A stretch of 64,000 nucleotides of DNA from Gracilaria domingensis. Its lineage: Eukaryota > Rhodophyta > Florideophyceae > Gracilariales > Gracilariaceae. Under the pieces are notes generated by a model, which did no database searches, was not told the DNA's origin, and was given only the letters and a program-made list of their open reading frames with translations. Made by a program: the position numbers and the translations under genes. The number at the start of each line of letters is the position of its first letter. Position 1 is the first letter of the stretch. The stretch lies in the NCBI GenBank assembly GCA_022539475.1, contig VCMS01000069.1, positions 248,001-312,000 on the forward strand, read 5' to 3'. Shown here in pieces: positions 1 to 9,703 of this stretch.

Positions 1-3000
1 AACTAGTCCCACGTCTTTGGCCTTTTTTGCGTCATAGTTCTAGAAACGTGAGGAGAGCTGCAATGAGCTTGCTACAGACTCTTACGGAAGGTTTCGGTGA
101 CGATGAACTTCTTCAATGGATCCAGCCCTTGTGCGGTGATTTATTCATGCGACTGTTTCGAAATGTCTTGCTGGAGACTGAAGATGACATTTTGGCGAGT
201 TCCATGAACATATGGGATCGCATGCTAGCGACGTTTGCGAGGAATCCTTCATCTTTTGACGTCCTGGTGCAGAATCTTGCGCCAATGCTAGATCCTTGGA
301 TTCATGCGGGGTCACAGGAGTCAAGAACGGAAGCAGCATCAGGCCTGGATGATCACAAGACAAAGGTCAAGAGCAGTGCGATTGCGAGAAGAAGAAAAGC
401 TGCGGCTGCACGAAGAGCTGCAAAGATGAAAGCTGCGAAGGCCAACAGAAGTATAATCCCACAAACAATTCATGACGGGGATTCAGCTCCAGCTGCGGAA
501 GGGCCTTACGACTTTTCAGTAATGCACACGAACGTTGCTCATGCGCTTGGGTCTCTTGCCGTTCGTTGGCCGACGAACGACAGCACCCTCAGTTCTCTTC
601 TTCTGAAGTACTCGCAAAGTAATTGCGCTAGAGCCCGACAACTAGCTTTCCAGGTGTGTGAAAAATGGGCGCTCAGATCAAGAACCCCGAGCTTTTGTAT
701 ACCAGATCCTATCTTCAGGACACTTCAAGGAGTTCTGCTATCTGACTCGGGGTTTTTGTATACCGAGATGGGTTTGTCTGCAGCCCCCCTCTTCAACGAT
801 ACAAAAGCATTCCTCGAAGCTGTTCCCAAGAACTTGGGGTCCTTTGGGAGTCACATTGCGAGAGTCAAGCGCAACTGTCAAGAGGGTAAGCGTTTTGTTG
901 CACAGTCGAATATTGCTCAGGCCGCCAACGTTGCAAGGGATGTCTTGAAAGATATGAGCCATATCAACTCAGATGAAGTGTGGAAATCTATTTTCAAAGA
1001 CTTGCAAAGGTCAGGAATGCAGAAGCGCAGATTGGAATCAATATCGGCGTTGAGAGAGCGATTACGTCAGTCGATAACATATCTCGCCAATCGCGAATCT
1101 GACCTCATAGTTTCTACTTCTGCCTATGCAGTGGCTGCCATCGTAGTGAACACCGGTGTAGCGCTTCCTCCGAAGGTTGGGCCGTACATCAAGGCATTGA
1201 TGGCTGCCTTGCGTCAGAACTCTAATCGACATGTCCAGGCACATGCGGCGGAGGCTATTGCACGGCTGGCTTTCCGTATGACTTCCTGTGACTTGAAGAA
1301 GCCGGTTGTGATCATGATTAAGAATTTGGTGAAGTACCTGAACACTGAACATGAGACGAGCGAAGAGGAGGTCGTGGCATCTATGAAGTCCTCAGAAAAA
1401 TGTAGATTGCTGCAGAGCGCACTTCCTCATCGTGGTGCGTTGTTTGCTTTTCGTGCACTCTGTGCTGAGTTTGATGGAACCATGTTCTCCTCTCTACCAT
1501 CACTTTGGAGTCGAATTCATGATCCATTGTGTGCGCCACCTAGTGCAAGTGACAGTGTGAGGGAGGCAATGCAGATCTTGCGCGCGCTTGTCATGAATAT
1601 AAGCGCACAGCTTCATTCAACTATCATCAAACTAGTTACTCCGATCATCAGAATCTGTGCAGCACCGAGTGAAGTGTTCAAAGATGTTGGTCCACGTTGC
1701 CTTGCTGACGTTGTCACTTCGATTCCAGGCCAAGGAATGCAGAGGGTTATAACAGACTTAGTGCCTTTGCTAGCTGGTTCTCAAATGGATAAGGATGCTG
1801 ACCGTCTTGCTCGTCGTGGAGCTGCAAGTGCCCTTCGTGCTGTAGTGAATGCTCTAGGTACGAAAGTAATTCCATACGCTGCGTTTCTTATCGTGCCCAT
1901 GATGACTAGAATGGTCGACGAAGACGAAGATGTACGTGAGTCAGCGGCATGGGTTTTCGGGACCCTGGTTCGGTTGATGCCTTTGGAAGGCGGTGCGCCA
2001 GATGATCCCACAATGAGCGAGTCTATGAGTCGAGAAAGGGAGGAAGCCCGCAGTTTTCTTGGTCAGCTTCTTGGAAACGAACCACGTTCGCACTACGAAT
2101 TGCCGGTTTCAATTGGTGATGACATTCAGCTACGAAAGTATCAGCAAGAATGTCTCGATTGGCTTGCGTTTCTGAACAAATACGGATTGCACGGTGCTCT
2201 TTGTGATGACATGGGATTGGGGAAGACGTTGATGACTCTCTGTATCATGGCAGGGGACTATGTGACGAACAAGAAGAACAACCATCATCTCCCAGCACTG
2301 GTTGTATGTCCTAGTACAATTGTTGCCCATTGGGTTCAAGAAGCCGAAAGGTTTTTCGGTCATGTCTTGCGAGGTGTTGTCCACTACGCCGGTCTTCCGA
2401 AGGCTCGTGCGCGAATGAGAAGTCACATTAGTCTTCACGAGTCAGCTCTTGTCGTAACTAGCTATGATATTCTTGGCAACGATCTCCGCTTTTTTGAGAA
2501 CGTACGGTGGAACTACGTTGTTCTGGATGAAGGCCATGTTATCAAGAACGTGAAAACAAAGGCTGCCAGGGCTGTTCGAAGCTTATCTTCTAATCATAGA
2601 CTAATCTTAACCGGCACACCTATTCAGAACTCTGTTATCGAACTGTGGGCAATGTTTGACTTTCTCATGCCAGGTTTCCTTGGTAATGAAAAGAGCTTTA
2701 AGGAGACCTACGCCAAACCGATTATGGCAGCTAGAGAGGGGAAAGGCAGTGAAGCCGATCAGGAGAGAGGTATGGCCGCGACTGAAGCACTTCACAGACA
2801 GGTTTTGCCGTTCGTGTTGCGACGTCTAAAGGACGATGTACTAGCGGAGCTTCCACCCAAGATCATGCAAGATTATTACTGCAATATGACAGCAATCCAG
2901 TTGAGACTATATGAGGACTTTGCGTCCGAGGTATCAGGTGGCACGGAAATGAAATCCCTATCCGGTCAGAAGGAAATGGGGAAGGCAACGAAGAGCCATG

Positions 3001-3866
3001 TATTCCAGGCGCTCTCATATCTTCGGCGTTTGTGCAGTCATCCGAAACTTGTGCTGTCACCCAGCCACCCCGAATATGCTTCAGTTCAACATGCTCTGAA
3101 GACTCGAGGACAATCAGTTGACGATATTGAATCCAGTGCAAAGCTGGTTGGACTAAGAAATATTTTGCATGAGTGTGGTATTGGCCTTCCCGATATGTCG
3201 GTAAAGGACTCTGGGGGCCATCGCGTGCTCATATTTGCCCAGCTCAAACAGATGTTGGACATCGTTGAGAAGGACCTTTTCTCTGTGCATATGCCAAATG
3301 TCACCTACATGAGGCTTGACGGATCTGTGGAAGCAACGAAACGTCAAGGCATTGTGACTAGGTTCAACGCTGATCCTACAATAGATTGCCTGTTACTTAC
3401 AACTCATGTGGGCGGTCTTGGTCTCAATCTTACCGGAGCCGATACTGTCATATTCCTAGAGCACGATTGGAATCCGACAAAGGACCTACAGGCGATGGAT
3501 AGAGCTCATAGGTTGGGTCAAAAGCGTACTGTCAATGTCTACAGGCTCATCACCCGAGGAACGCTGGAGGAGAAGATCATGAGTATTCAAAAATTCAAGA
3601 CTCATATTGCGAACACTGTTGTGAACAGAGACAACTCCAACTTGCAAAGCATGAATACTGAAGATCTGTTCGACTTGTTCAAGGTCGACAACGCGGAGGC
3701 CTCTGGTGCAAATAATTCATCGGCAGACATTAACATCGGTACAGGAAAAGGTATGAAAGCTGCCTTAGCTGGTTTGGGGGATTTGTGGGAAGAGAAACAA
3801 TACGAAGACGAGTACAACATGGACAATTTCCTTGCTGGGATGGAATCCTCAGGGAAAGAGAGTTGA
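1..3866 (+). CDS. MOT1: Mot1/BTAF1 TBP-removing Swi2/Snf2 ATPase (5' end outside window)
   Basis: Mot1 (BTAF1/TAF172) uses ATP to strip TATA-binding protein from DNA in the nucleus. The N-terminal half here is HEAT-like helical repeats with a basic linker at about 370-450. The C-terminal half is a complete Swi2/Snf2 motor: DDMGLGKT (motif I) near 2205, LDEGH (motif II) near 2525, LTGTPIQN near 2610, and the C-lobe with LDGSV, GLGLNLTGAD and DRAHRLGQ up to about 3540. DEGH instead of DEAH and the tail SMNTEDLFDLF are typical of Mot1. The frame is open back to base 3 with no ATG needed, and the residues before the first Met continue a HEAT repeat, so about one third of the protein lies upstream. 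The frame has no intron. It converges on ArgJ 200 bp downstream. Confidence 0.95.
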   Translation, partial: LVPRLWPFLRHSSRNVRRAAMSLLQTLTEGFGDDELLQWIQPLCGDLFMRLFRNVLLETEDDILASSMNIWDRMLATFARNPSSFDVLVQNLAPMLDPWIHAGSQESRTEAASGLDDHKTKVKSSAIARRRKAAAARRAAKMKAAKANRSIIPQTIHDGDSAPAAEGPYDFSVMHTNVAHALGSLAVRWPTNDSTLSSLLLKYSQSNCARARQLAFQVCEKWALRSRTPSFCIPDPIFRTLQGVLLSDSGFLYTEMGLSAAPLFNDTKAFLEAVPKNLGSFGSHIARVKRNCQEGKRFVAQSNIAQAANVARDVLKDMSHINSDEVWKSIFKDLQRSGMQKRRLESISALRERLRQSITYLANRESDLIVSTSAYAVAAIVVNTGVALPPKVGPYIKALMAALRQNSNRHVQAHAAEAIARLAFRMTSCDLKKPVVIMIKNLVKYLNTEHETSEEEVVASMKSSEKCRLLQSALPHRGALFAFRALCAEFDGTMFSSLPSLWSRIHDPLCAPPSASDSVREAMQILRALVMNISAQLHSTIIKLVTPIIRICAAPSEVFKDVGPRCLADVVTSIPGQGMQRVITDLVPLLAGSQMDKDADRLARRGAASALRAVVNALGTKVIPYAAFLIVPMMTRMVDEDEDVRESAAWVFGTLVRLMPLEGGAPDDPTMSESMSREREEARSFLGQLLGNEPRSHYELPVSIGDDIQLRKYQQECLDWLAFLNKYGLHGALCDDMGLGKTLMTLCIMAGDYVTNKKNNHHLPALVVCPSTIVAHWVQEAERFFGHVLRGVVHYAGLPKARARMRSHISLHESALVVTSYDILGNDLRFFENVRWNYVVLDEGHVIKNVKTKAARAVRSLSSNHRLILTGTPIQNSVIELWAMFDFLMPGFLGNEKSFKETYAKPIMAAREGKGSEADQERGMAATEALHRQVLPFVLRRLKDDVLAELPPKIMQDYYCNMTAIQLRLYEDFASEVSGGTEMKSLSGQKEMGKATKSHVFQALSYLRRLCSHPKLVLSPSHPEYASVQHALKTRGQSVDDIESSAKLVGLRNILHECGIGLPDMSVKDSGGHRVLIFAQLKQMLDIVEKDLFSVHMPNVTYMRLDGSVEATKRQGIVTRFNADPTIDCLLLTTHVGGLGLNLTGADTVIFLEHDWNPTKDLQAMDRAHRLGQKRTVNVYRLITRGTLEEKIMSIQKFKTHIANTVVNRDNSNLQSMNTEDLFDLFKVDNAEASGANNSSADINIGTGKGMKAALAGLGDLWEEKQYEDEYNMDNFLAGMESSGKES

Positions 3867-4065
3867 AAGTACGTGCAGAGTACTTTGTAGATAAGGGATG
3901 CATATTTCAAGCTGGAAGATGGATTCATCTCGAACATTTCCTTCCGTGTTAACACACTAACTGATTAACGAGCGCCGCACATGAACTTGGCGACTCTTTC
4001 CGGCATTAACATAAAGTCTCTAACTTCCGATCACATATCAAAACTTTGTCACGATGAACATGAAA

Positions 4066-5415
4066 TCATGTTGTGTACTCGGCATTGATCTCAACGTATT
4101 TGTATGATAGATCACAGCCCCAAGCAACACCTTCACCTGAACCATTCCCAACTTCGACGCCAATTACAACTGTATCTTTCTCGCTTAGATAATGCTCTTC
4201 AGCGGCTTTTGCTTTTTTCTTCATGTACTGACTGGCTGCAACTGCGTCAAACGGCAAAGGGTTCCCGTTCTCCATGAGGAGATGGTCGCCGAGACTAATC
4301 TTCAGCTTTGAAACATCAAAGGGTGCATTCGCCCGACCCGCGGCGGCCGCGATCCTCCCCCAATTAGGATCATGTCCAAACACAGCCGCCTTCACCAGGC
4401 TGGAGCCTGTAACCGTCCGCGCAATTCGCGTAGCGTCCTCATCGCTTGCTGCGCCCTTCACTTTTACTTCGATTAGAACTGTTGCTCCTTCTCCATCTCG
4501 CGCAATGCACTTGGCCAGGTAAATGCAAGTTTGATTCAACAGCGACTGCAATGACTGTGCTTCCGGGCCACCTTGAGAAATATTGACTCCTGAGGCTCCA
4601 CTGCATAAGCCACATACGACGTCGTTCGTTGAAGAATCTCCGTCGACGGTTATGGCGTTGAAAGACTTATCGACGGCCTGTTTGAGCATCTGGTTCCACA
4701 GTGTCTGTTCGACGGATGCATCGCAGGTGATTACGGCGAGCATAGTGGCCATTTCTGGATGAATCATTCCAGAGCCCTTGCACATTCCGCCCACAGTAAC
4801 AGTCTTGCCTGCTATGGTGTCCTGGAACGCAACTTGCTTCATTTTCAAATCGGTCGTCATGATGGCCTTGGCAGCATCGTATCCAGCTTGCAAGGTAGTG
4901 TTTGCAGATGATACGACGAGCGGCAACGCTTTTTTCATCTTGTCTATATCAAATCGTTTTCCAATGACACCCGTGGAGCAGATAAACACATTTTCCGGTA
5001 GACATCCCAGGCTTTCGGCTGCAAGCTGGACCGTATCCAATCCGTCTTGATGTCCGTTGGTTCCGGTGCCAGCATTGGCCTGTCCAGAATTGAGCACAAC
5101 GGCGGCGATGTTTCCGTTGCTCTTGTTCATATTTTGTTCGGAGATTTCGACGGGGGCAGCTCGCACAATGTTCTTGGTGAAGAGTGCGGCAGCGGGAAGT
5201 GGGGCGTGGTTTTCAGACGCCACAAGTGCGAGATCTGGCAGTCCTGATGGTTTGAAGCCTGCGGTGTAACCAGCGGCCTTGAAGCCCTTGGGAGCGGTGA
5301 CGCCGCCGTTGTCAAGCTGAGTGGCCATTTGGGGCGTTAGTGGGCATGTGGCCTGGGATGTGCTTCGGATCGGCAGAGGGGCTCGGAAGGAGCTTTGAAA
5401 CGCGAGTGGATTCAT
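4066..5415 (-). CDS. ARGJ: Bifunctional glutamate N-acetyltransferase / N-acetylglutamate synthase (ArgJ), organelle-targeted
   Basis: ArgJ transfers the acetyl group from N-acetylornithine to glutamate and so recycles acetyl groups in arginine synthesis. The protein is about 449 residues. The autocleavage and nucleophile motif HPEMATML is intact, with the key Thr at about residue 224, preceded by GMCKGSGMI. Other family marks are VLNSGQANAGTG, CSTGVIGK and FGHDPNWGRI. The open frame runs upstream to a TTG, but the first ATG (5415) is the likely start: a TATA-like box on the minus strand lies at 5477-5486, about 65 bp upstream. The first 40 or so residues are Ser/Thr/Pro-rich with few acids, as expected of a plastid or mitochondrial transit peptide; which organelle is not decided by the sequence. 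Confidence 0.93.
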   Translation of the reverse strand: MNPLAFQSSFRAPLPIRSTSQATCPLTPQMATQLDNGGVTAPKGFKAAGYTAGFKPSGLPDLALVASENHAPLPAAALFTKNIVRAAPVEISEQNMNKSNGNIAAVVLNSGQANAGTGTNGHQDGLDTVQLAAESLGCLPENVFICSTGVIGKRFDIDKMKKALPLVVSSANTTLQAGYDAAKAIMTTDLKMKQVAFQDTIAGKTVTVGGMCKGSGMIHPEMATMLAVITCDASVEQTLWNQMLKQAVDKSFNAITVDGDSSTNDVVCGLCSGASGVNISQGGPEAQSLQSLLNQTCIYLAKCIARDGEGATVLIEVKVKGAASDEDATRIARTVTGSSLVKAAVFGHDPNWGRIAAAAGRANAPFDVSKLKISLGDHLLMENGNPLPFDAVAASQYMKKKAKAAEEHYLSEKDTVVIGVEVGNGSGEGVAWGCDLSYKYVEINAEYTT

Positions 5416-5476
5416 TGTGTTGAAGAGCGTGATGAAGAAGACCTGTCCGGAGAAGGTCTGAGACAAAGCAGCGTGG

Positions 5477-5486
5477 CTTTATAATA
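5477..5486 (-). promoter_or_regulatory. TATA-like box of ArgJ
   Basis: The minus strand reads TATTATAAAG here, about 65 bp before the ArgJ ATG. It sits at the border of a GC-rich stretch. The position fits a TATA box with a short leader; the role is inferred from place and sequence only. Confidence 0.45.
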
Positions 5487-5941
5487 CAAAGAGTTGTACG
5501 CTTCCTCCGTGAGGCCAGCCGATGAGGTGAACGAAGCAGCGCGGGCAATGCGCTGGCGAGCTGCAGCCAGAACGTTAGAGATTGCGCGCGGGGGCCCCTG
5601 GTCGCAACGGTACGGAACGTGGACATTTGCGCACTTTAAGGAGATTTTGATGACAGCGCACGTGAAGTGGACCGCTCGCTCGACCGGCCACGTCGGCAGC
5701 GCGTTCCGCGCGCCCCCTGCGTGCCTTCTTCGCCGCGGAAGGCAATGCGGGCCGCACTGTGCGACGTGACGGGCTGGGCGCCCTGACGAGCTGTGATCCG
5801 GCTTGGTGAATCATGGGCAATGCGCGGCGCTGTCAGAGAGGCGTTTATTCCGCCACAAAGTGTCAAGTGCTTCGCTGTCACGTCAGTTATCTGGAACAAG
5901 GTCCAGCGCACCTGGTGTCCCTGATCTCAGCCACCGCCGCG
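5487..5941. other. Intergenic GC-rich region between ArgJ and ADAT2
   Basis: This stretch is GC-rich with many CGCG steps and holds the ArgJ upstream region and the ADAT2 3' side. Open frames across it on both strands are Arg/Ala-rich and look like products of base composition. I see no RNA gene or repeat. Confidence 0.5.
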
Positions 5942-6424
5942 TCAGCGCTTGACCCGCCGCCTCTTCGGCTTGGGCGCGTGTGGGTTGGATCGTTTGTAAA
6001 ACTCGGCCAGCAGCTGCACGGCAGTAGCAGCCTCGACGCCGCTCTGTACGGTGGGGATGTGAATGTCGCCACCGCAGCGCTCATACAGTTGCAGCGATCG
6101 CACGGATCCGCAGCCGCCAAAGCGAGGATTGGAGCAGCCGTACGCGATGTGCCCGACCACCTGCATCTGCACGATGGCCGACGCACACATGATGCACGGC
6201 TCGCATGTAACAAACAGTGTCAATTCTCCCCTTTTGAACGACCTGTCCAGCCGGGAGAGCTGCTCAAACGCGACCATCTCGGCGTGCGCGGTGGCGTTGC
6301 CGCGCTCGTTGGTGCGGTTGGAGCCGGTGGCCACGACGGCGCCGTCGGCTGTACAAAGCACGCAAGCCACGGGCACCTCGCCGCGCTCTAGAGCGTTCCT
6401 TGCCTCGTGGATGGCGCGCTGCAT
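5942..6424 (-). CDS. TAD2: tRNA adenosine-34 deaminase catalytic subunit (ADAT2/Tad2)
   Basis: With ADAT3 this enzyme converts adenosine 34 to inosine in tRNA anticodons. The cytidine-deaminase core is complete: HAEM gives the zinc-binding His and the catalytic Glu, and PCIMC gives the two zinc Cys. NPRFGGCGSV after the core is the ADAT2-type pattern. The Lys/Arg-rich tail KPKRRRVKR is typical of the subunit and could bind tRNA or act in nuclear import. The open frame extends upstream to a TTG at 6541, but the first ATG (6424) begins MQRAIHEARNAL, which aligns with the start of yeast Tad2, so I use it; the product is 160 residues. The gene is head-to-head with thioredoxin reductase across a CpG-rich promoter. 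Confidence 0.88.
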   Translation of the reverse strand: MQRAIHEARNALERGEVPVACVLCTADGAVVATGSNRTNERGNATAHAEMVAFEQLSRLDRSFKRGELTLFVTCEPCIMCASAIVQMQVVGHIAYGCSNPRFGGCGSVRSLQLYERCGGDIHIPTVQSGVEAATAVQLLAEFYKRSNPHAPKPKRRRVKR

Positions 6425-6971
6425 TCTGTCATTGGCCACCGCAGCAGGTAGGAAAGGCAAAGCACAGCGGGTTTCTCCGCGCGCGCGGCGCGAAGCAGAA
6501 CTCGGCCACGTGCGGCAATATGTTGGAGCGGGCGGCGCCAACGACCGGCCAGCCGGCGCAGCATCGTAGCAATGCGCGCCACATCACATCCATGCAGGCG
6601 CGGCTTGCCGCCAGTCGCGCCGCCGCTTCCGCCGCCAAATTTGCGCCGAAATCGTGCGAGCCGCTGCGCCGCACTGCAAGCGGTTTGCACCCGCGCTGGC
6701 GCGTAGAAATGACCGACACGCATGTCGGCTCCACGCCCGCGCCGCGCGCCCGCGCCCTCGCCCGCTTCTCCGCCCCGCGCCGCCCGCGCGTCGCACACTT
6801 AAGCCTCGTTAGGCCCCCCATCGTTTCTGTGCGTCAGCGCTCTTCCATCACGTGAGGTACCAGTTCCATTCTCCGCCTTCGCGTCTGTCTGTTGCGCCGT
6901 CCAATCTTCCACCCTAATCCGCTGCTCTGACCGGTACCAGTAACGCTCGTGCGTAACCGTTTTTAACAAAC
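6425..6971. promoter_or_regulatory. Shared GC-rich promoter, ADAT2 (-) / thioredoxin reductase (+)
   Basis: About 550 bp separate the two divergent start codons. From 6425 to 6800 the sequence is very rich in CG and GC steps; towards the reductase start it becomes pyrimidine-rich. No clear TATA box is seen. Its use as a bidirectional promoter is inferred from gene orientation. Confidence 0.5.
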
Positions 6972-7979
6972 ATGGGCATGGACGAAGGCAAGCCCGAGAA
7001 CGTTGTCATTATCGGCTCCGGCCCTGCCGCCCACACCGCCGCGATTTACCTCGCCAGAGCAGAGCTCAAGCCTCTTCTGTACGAAGGTTTTCTTGCCGCC
7101 GGCGTCGCCGCCGGCGGTCAACTCACCACCACCACCGATGTCGAGAACTTTCCGGGCTTTCCCGACGGAATCGGCGGCCAGGAAATCACTGATCTTTTTA
7201 GAAAGCAGTCGCTGCGATTCGGAACCAGGATTCTCACCGAGACCGTCTCCGCCGTTGATCTGTCCGCCCATCCGTTCCGGATAACTGGAGAGTATGGAAC
7301 CATTGCTACTGCCAGTTCCATCGTGCTTGCCACGGGAGCCACTGCGCGACGCCTCGATATAAAAGGAACTAGGGACGGCGAGTACTGGCAGCGCGGAATT
7401 AGTGCGTGCGCAGTTTGTGATGGCGCCGCCCCCATATTCAGAAATGCCGTTCTGGCAGTAGTAGGCGGTGGCGATTCCGCAATGGAAGAGGCCACGTTCT
7501 TGACTAAATTCGGCTCCAAGGTTATCATCATTCACCGACGTGATCAATTACGAGCTTCCAGGATCATGCAACGCAGGGCAAGAAACAACCCGAAGATCGA
7601 ATTCCTTTACTCTCATGTTGTGGAGGAAGCAAAAGGAGATGGAAAACTTATGAAGAGCCTCGTCGTCAAAGACCTCAAGACTGGCAAGCTACGAGAAATG
7701 GAATGCGGCGGTCTCTTTTTCGCCATTGGTCATGAACCTAATGTCAAGTTCTTGAACAATCAAGTCGATCTTGATCATCAGTCGTATGTGATCACAGAAC
7801 CAGACTCGACCGCAACAAGTGTGAAGGGCGTTTTCGCAGCGGGAGACGTGCAGGACAAGAAATGGAGGCAAGCAGTCACTGCCGCTGGCACCGGCTGTAT
7901 GGCAGCTTTGGAAGTTGAGAAATATTTAGAATCGCTGCATGAGCAGGGGCCAGCGAATGACAAGCTAGTAGAGGCGTGA
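6972..7979 (+). CDS. NTR: NADPH-thioredoxin reductase, low-molecular-weight plant/bacterial type
   Basis: This flavoenzyme passes electrons from NADPH through FAD to thioredoxin. The protein is 335 residues, the usual length for the short type. Visible motifs are the FAD Rossmann motif [10 protein letters not shown] at about 16-25, GGQLTTTT, the redox pair CAVC at 146-149 in the setting ACAVCDG, the NADPH motif [11 protein letters not shown] at about 163-173, and the C-terminal FAD motif [10 protein letters not shown]. No thioredoxin domain is fused, so it is NTRA/B-like and not NTRC. The ATG at 6972 is in good context (AAACATGG) and there is no clear transit peptide, which suggests cytosol, but mitochondrial import cannot be excluded. 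The frame has no intron. Confidence 0.96.
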   Translation: MGMDEGKPENVVIIGSGPAAHTAAIYLARAELKPLLYEGFLAAGVAAGGQLTTTTDVENFPGFPDGIGGQEITDLFRKQSLRFGTRILTETVSAVDLSAHPFRITGEYGTIATASSIVLATGATARRLDIKGTRDGEYWQRGISACAVCDGAAPIFRNAVLAVVGGGDSAMEEATFLTKFGSKVIIIHRRDQLRASRIMQRRARNNPKIEFLYSHVVEEAKGDGKLMKSLVVKDLKTGKLREMECGGLFFAIGHEPNVKFLNNQVDLDHQSYVITEPDSTATSVKGVFAAGDVQDKKWRQAVTAAGTGCMAALEVEKYLESLHEQGPANDKLVEA

Positions 7980-8169
7980 GTTAGGTCTGGTTGCTAGCGT
8001 CATTCGTCGAAACGTACAAGAGCCAGTACTAATCTTTTGAAGAGCGTCTGCGTGTTGGAATCTTCTGCTGTTCGTTATGGACCACTGTGTTATCGCCTCA
8101 CTGATGTTTTATAGTTCGTGCTTCCCGTGCAAGAAGGGTATGCAGAGAGACGATTTAAGGCTATCTAAT

Positions 8170-8796
8170 TTATGATGGTCGGCCTTTGAGGCCCGAGAGC
8201 CAGCTCAAGCTGTGATCTTTCTTTGGCTTTTCAGCTTTTGACCAGGCTTTGAGGCCTGCGACTACCTCATTTACTTCTCCAGATGCTTGTGTTTGTGGTT
8301 TTGAAGAAACATCATCAATGTCAAGAAGCTCCTTGTCGTCCATGTCTTCCTCCTCTCTCTTTGCAAAATCTCTCTCATATTCTGCCAAGAATTCCTGCAA
8401 GGCGCGCTCTGGATCATCAAGATTGAGCCTTCCTCCTCTTGGTGGACCTTGGTCAATATCCGGAATTGGTTTGACTGCCTCCCTGATTGGCTTTCTTATT
8501 GCAAGATGTCGCAGAACTCGCTCGTCGATTTTGAGCTGGCGGTTTACCTCAGCTAGTGTTTGTGGTGAAGCGAAAGCGCAAACGTTTACAAAGAACCCCT
8601 TGTGATATGAAACCTGATTGATTCTTATTCGGTAGGCTAGATCGCGTGGTCCGTTTCCAGTAGCGCCTAGCGGTCTAATCCTTGTAACGATTGCTCCGTT
8701 GTCCATAAATGCACGGCATGTCTTGTGAAGAAGGCTGCCCAGCTCCTTACGTGGTAGATTGCCCTTTGCCAGACAGAGAAGTTCGTAGTAGGGCAT
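8170..8796 (-). CDS. RPS6: Organellar small-subunit ribosomal protein bS6 (probably mitochondrial)
   Basis: bS6 binds bS18 and 16S-type rRNA in the bacterial-type small ribosomal subunit. The core from MPYYELLCLAKG to HLAIRKP (about residues 1-100) is a normal bS6 ferredoxin-like fold. It is followed by a C-terminal extension of about 100 residues rich in Asp/Glu/Lys, not found in bacteria. The frame is open further upstream but only from a GTG; the ATG at 8796 starts exactly where bacterial and mitochondrial S6 proteins start, giving 208 residues. The upstream residues (Arg-rich, CRQTSCLRVQ) could be a presequence if translation starts earlier or an exon is missing. Its 3' end faces the reductase 3' end 190 bp away. 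Confidence 0.85.
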   Translation of the reverse strand: MPYYELLCLAKGNLPRKELGSLLHKTCRAFMDNGAIVTRIRPLGATGNGPRDLAYRIRINQVSYHKGFFVNVCAFASPQTLAEVNRQLKIDERVLRHLAIRKPIREAVKPIPDIDQGPPRGGRLNLDDPERALQEFLAEYERDFAKREEEDMDDKELLDIDDVSSKPQTQASGEVNEVVAGLKAWSKAEKPKKDHSLSWLSGLKGRPS

Positions 8797-9703
8797 GACG
8801 TTCCGCGATCCCAGAGATTCGCTCAAGAGCTGAACTCGAAGGCAGGAAGTCTGTCGACAGAGTAGTGCGTTTCGAGCGCCTTGTAATTTGCGTGAACTCC
8901 TCCTGTGAACAACTGCCACAGTGTTTTATTTCCCACTACTGGTGAGGGTGTGCGTTGAGAAGAGCAACAGAAGTTGAAAACAGATCTTCACGATCCCGAA
9001 GAGATGTATGGAGAGATGACTGCGAATGTGAAGTGCGGGCCGCACTCGAGCGGGGGTGACATGTCAAGTCGTTCCGGAATCCGGATCAAGCACGCATAAG
9101 GGACGACACGAATGTCGGTAATTTAATCAAAATTCAAACTTCACCCTGAATTCTACTCTGAAGAGTACTCTTCCGAAACTGCCTCGGCCAAGGTTACGAG
9201 TCGTAACTTACGACGGGACATCAACACCATCAACATCATGTTGCTGTAACCTAGCCGATCATGATGATGATGTTTGCCATGATGGTTATGATAGATATCC
9301 TCATTACTTCTTGTCAGTAGTAGATACAGGAATATGCTTATCGTCGTTTACCAACCACTATATCTTCAGTCATAGGAAGGAGAGCGCTAAAGAACCAAAC
9401 CTGAGCTAAATAGAGCGGTGCTCAAAGCTGCGTTTATAGGGTGAATAAGATTCTCGGGCAACGTGCTCGTTTCCACCTGAAAGAGTTCTTGAAGTATGTT
9501 TCAGTTTCGTTTGCAGTATCAAGTATTAAGAATCAATTGTGAGGGGTTCTTCTTTCTTTCTTTTTTTGTTAAATGATGGATTAGGAAGTTCAGAACGCAT
9601 TGCATATAGACCCGACGGGCAAAGCTTAGATCCCTGACCATGCCTTTAGACATAACCAAAGTCACAGCACGTCACGAACAGAAAACTTGTTTCCAGATCT
9701 GGT
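8797..9703. other. Intergenic region between bS6 and the SWIB gene
   Basis: About 900 bp with no convincing gene. The bS6 promoter side (8800-9060) is followed by AT-richer sequence with an imperfect ATG/ATC triplet run near 9230-9290 and a T-rich run near 9550-9570. No tRNA-like or other RNA gene is recognised. Confidence 0.5.

Noticed and set aside
8797-8919. Upstream extension of bS6 (GTG start)
   Set aside because: The family start aligns with the ATG at 8796; non-ATG starts are unlikely in a nuclear gene, though a missed 5' exon is possible.
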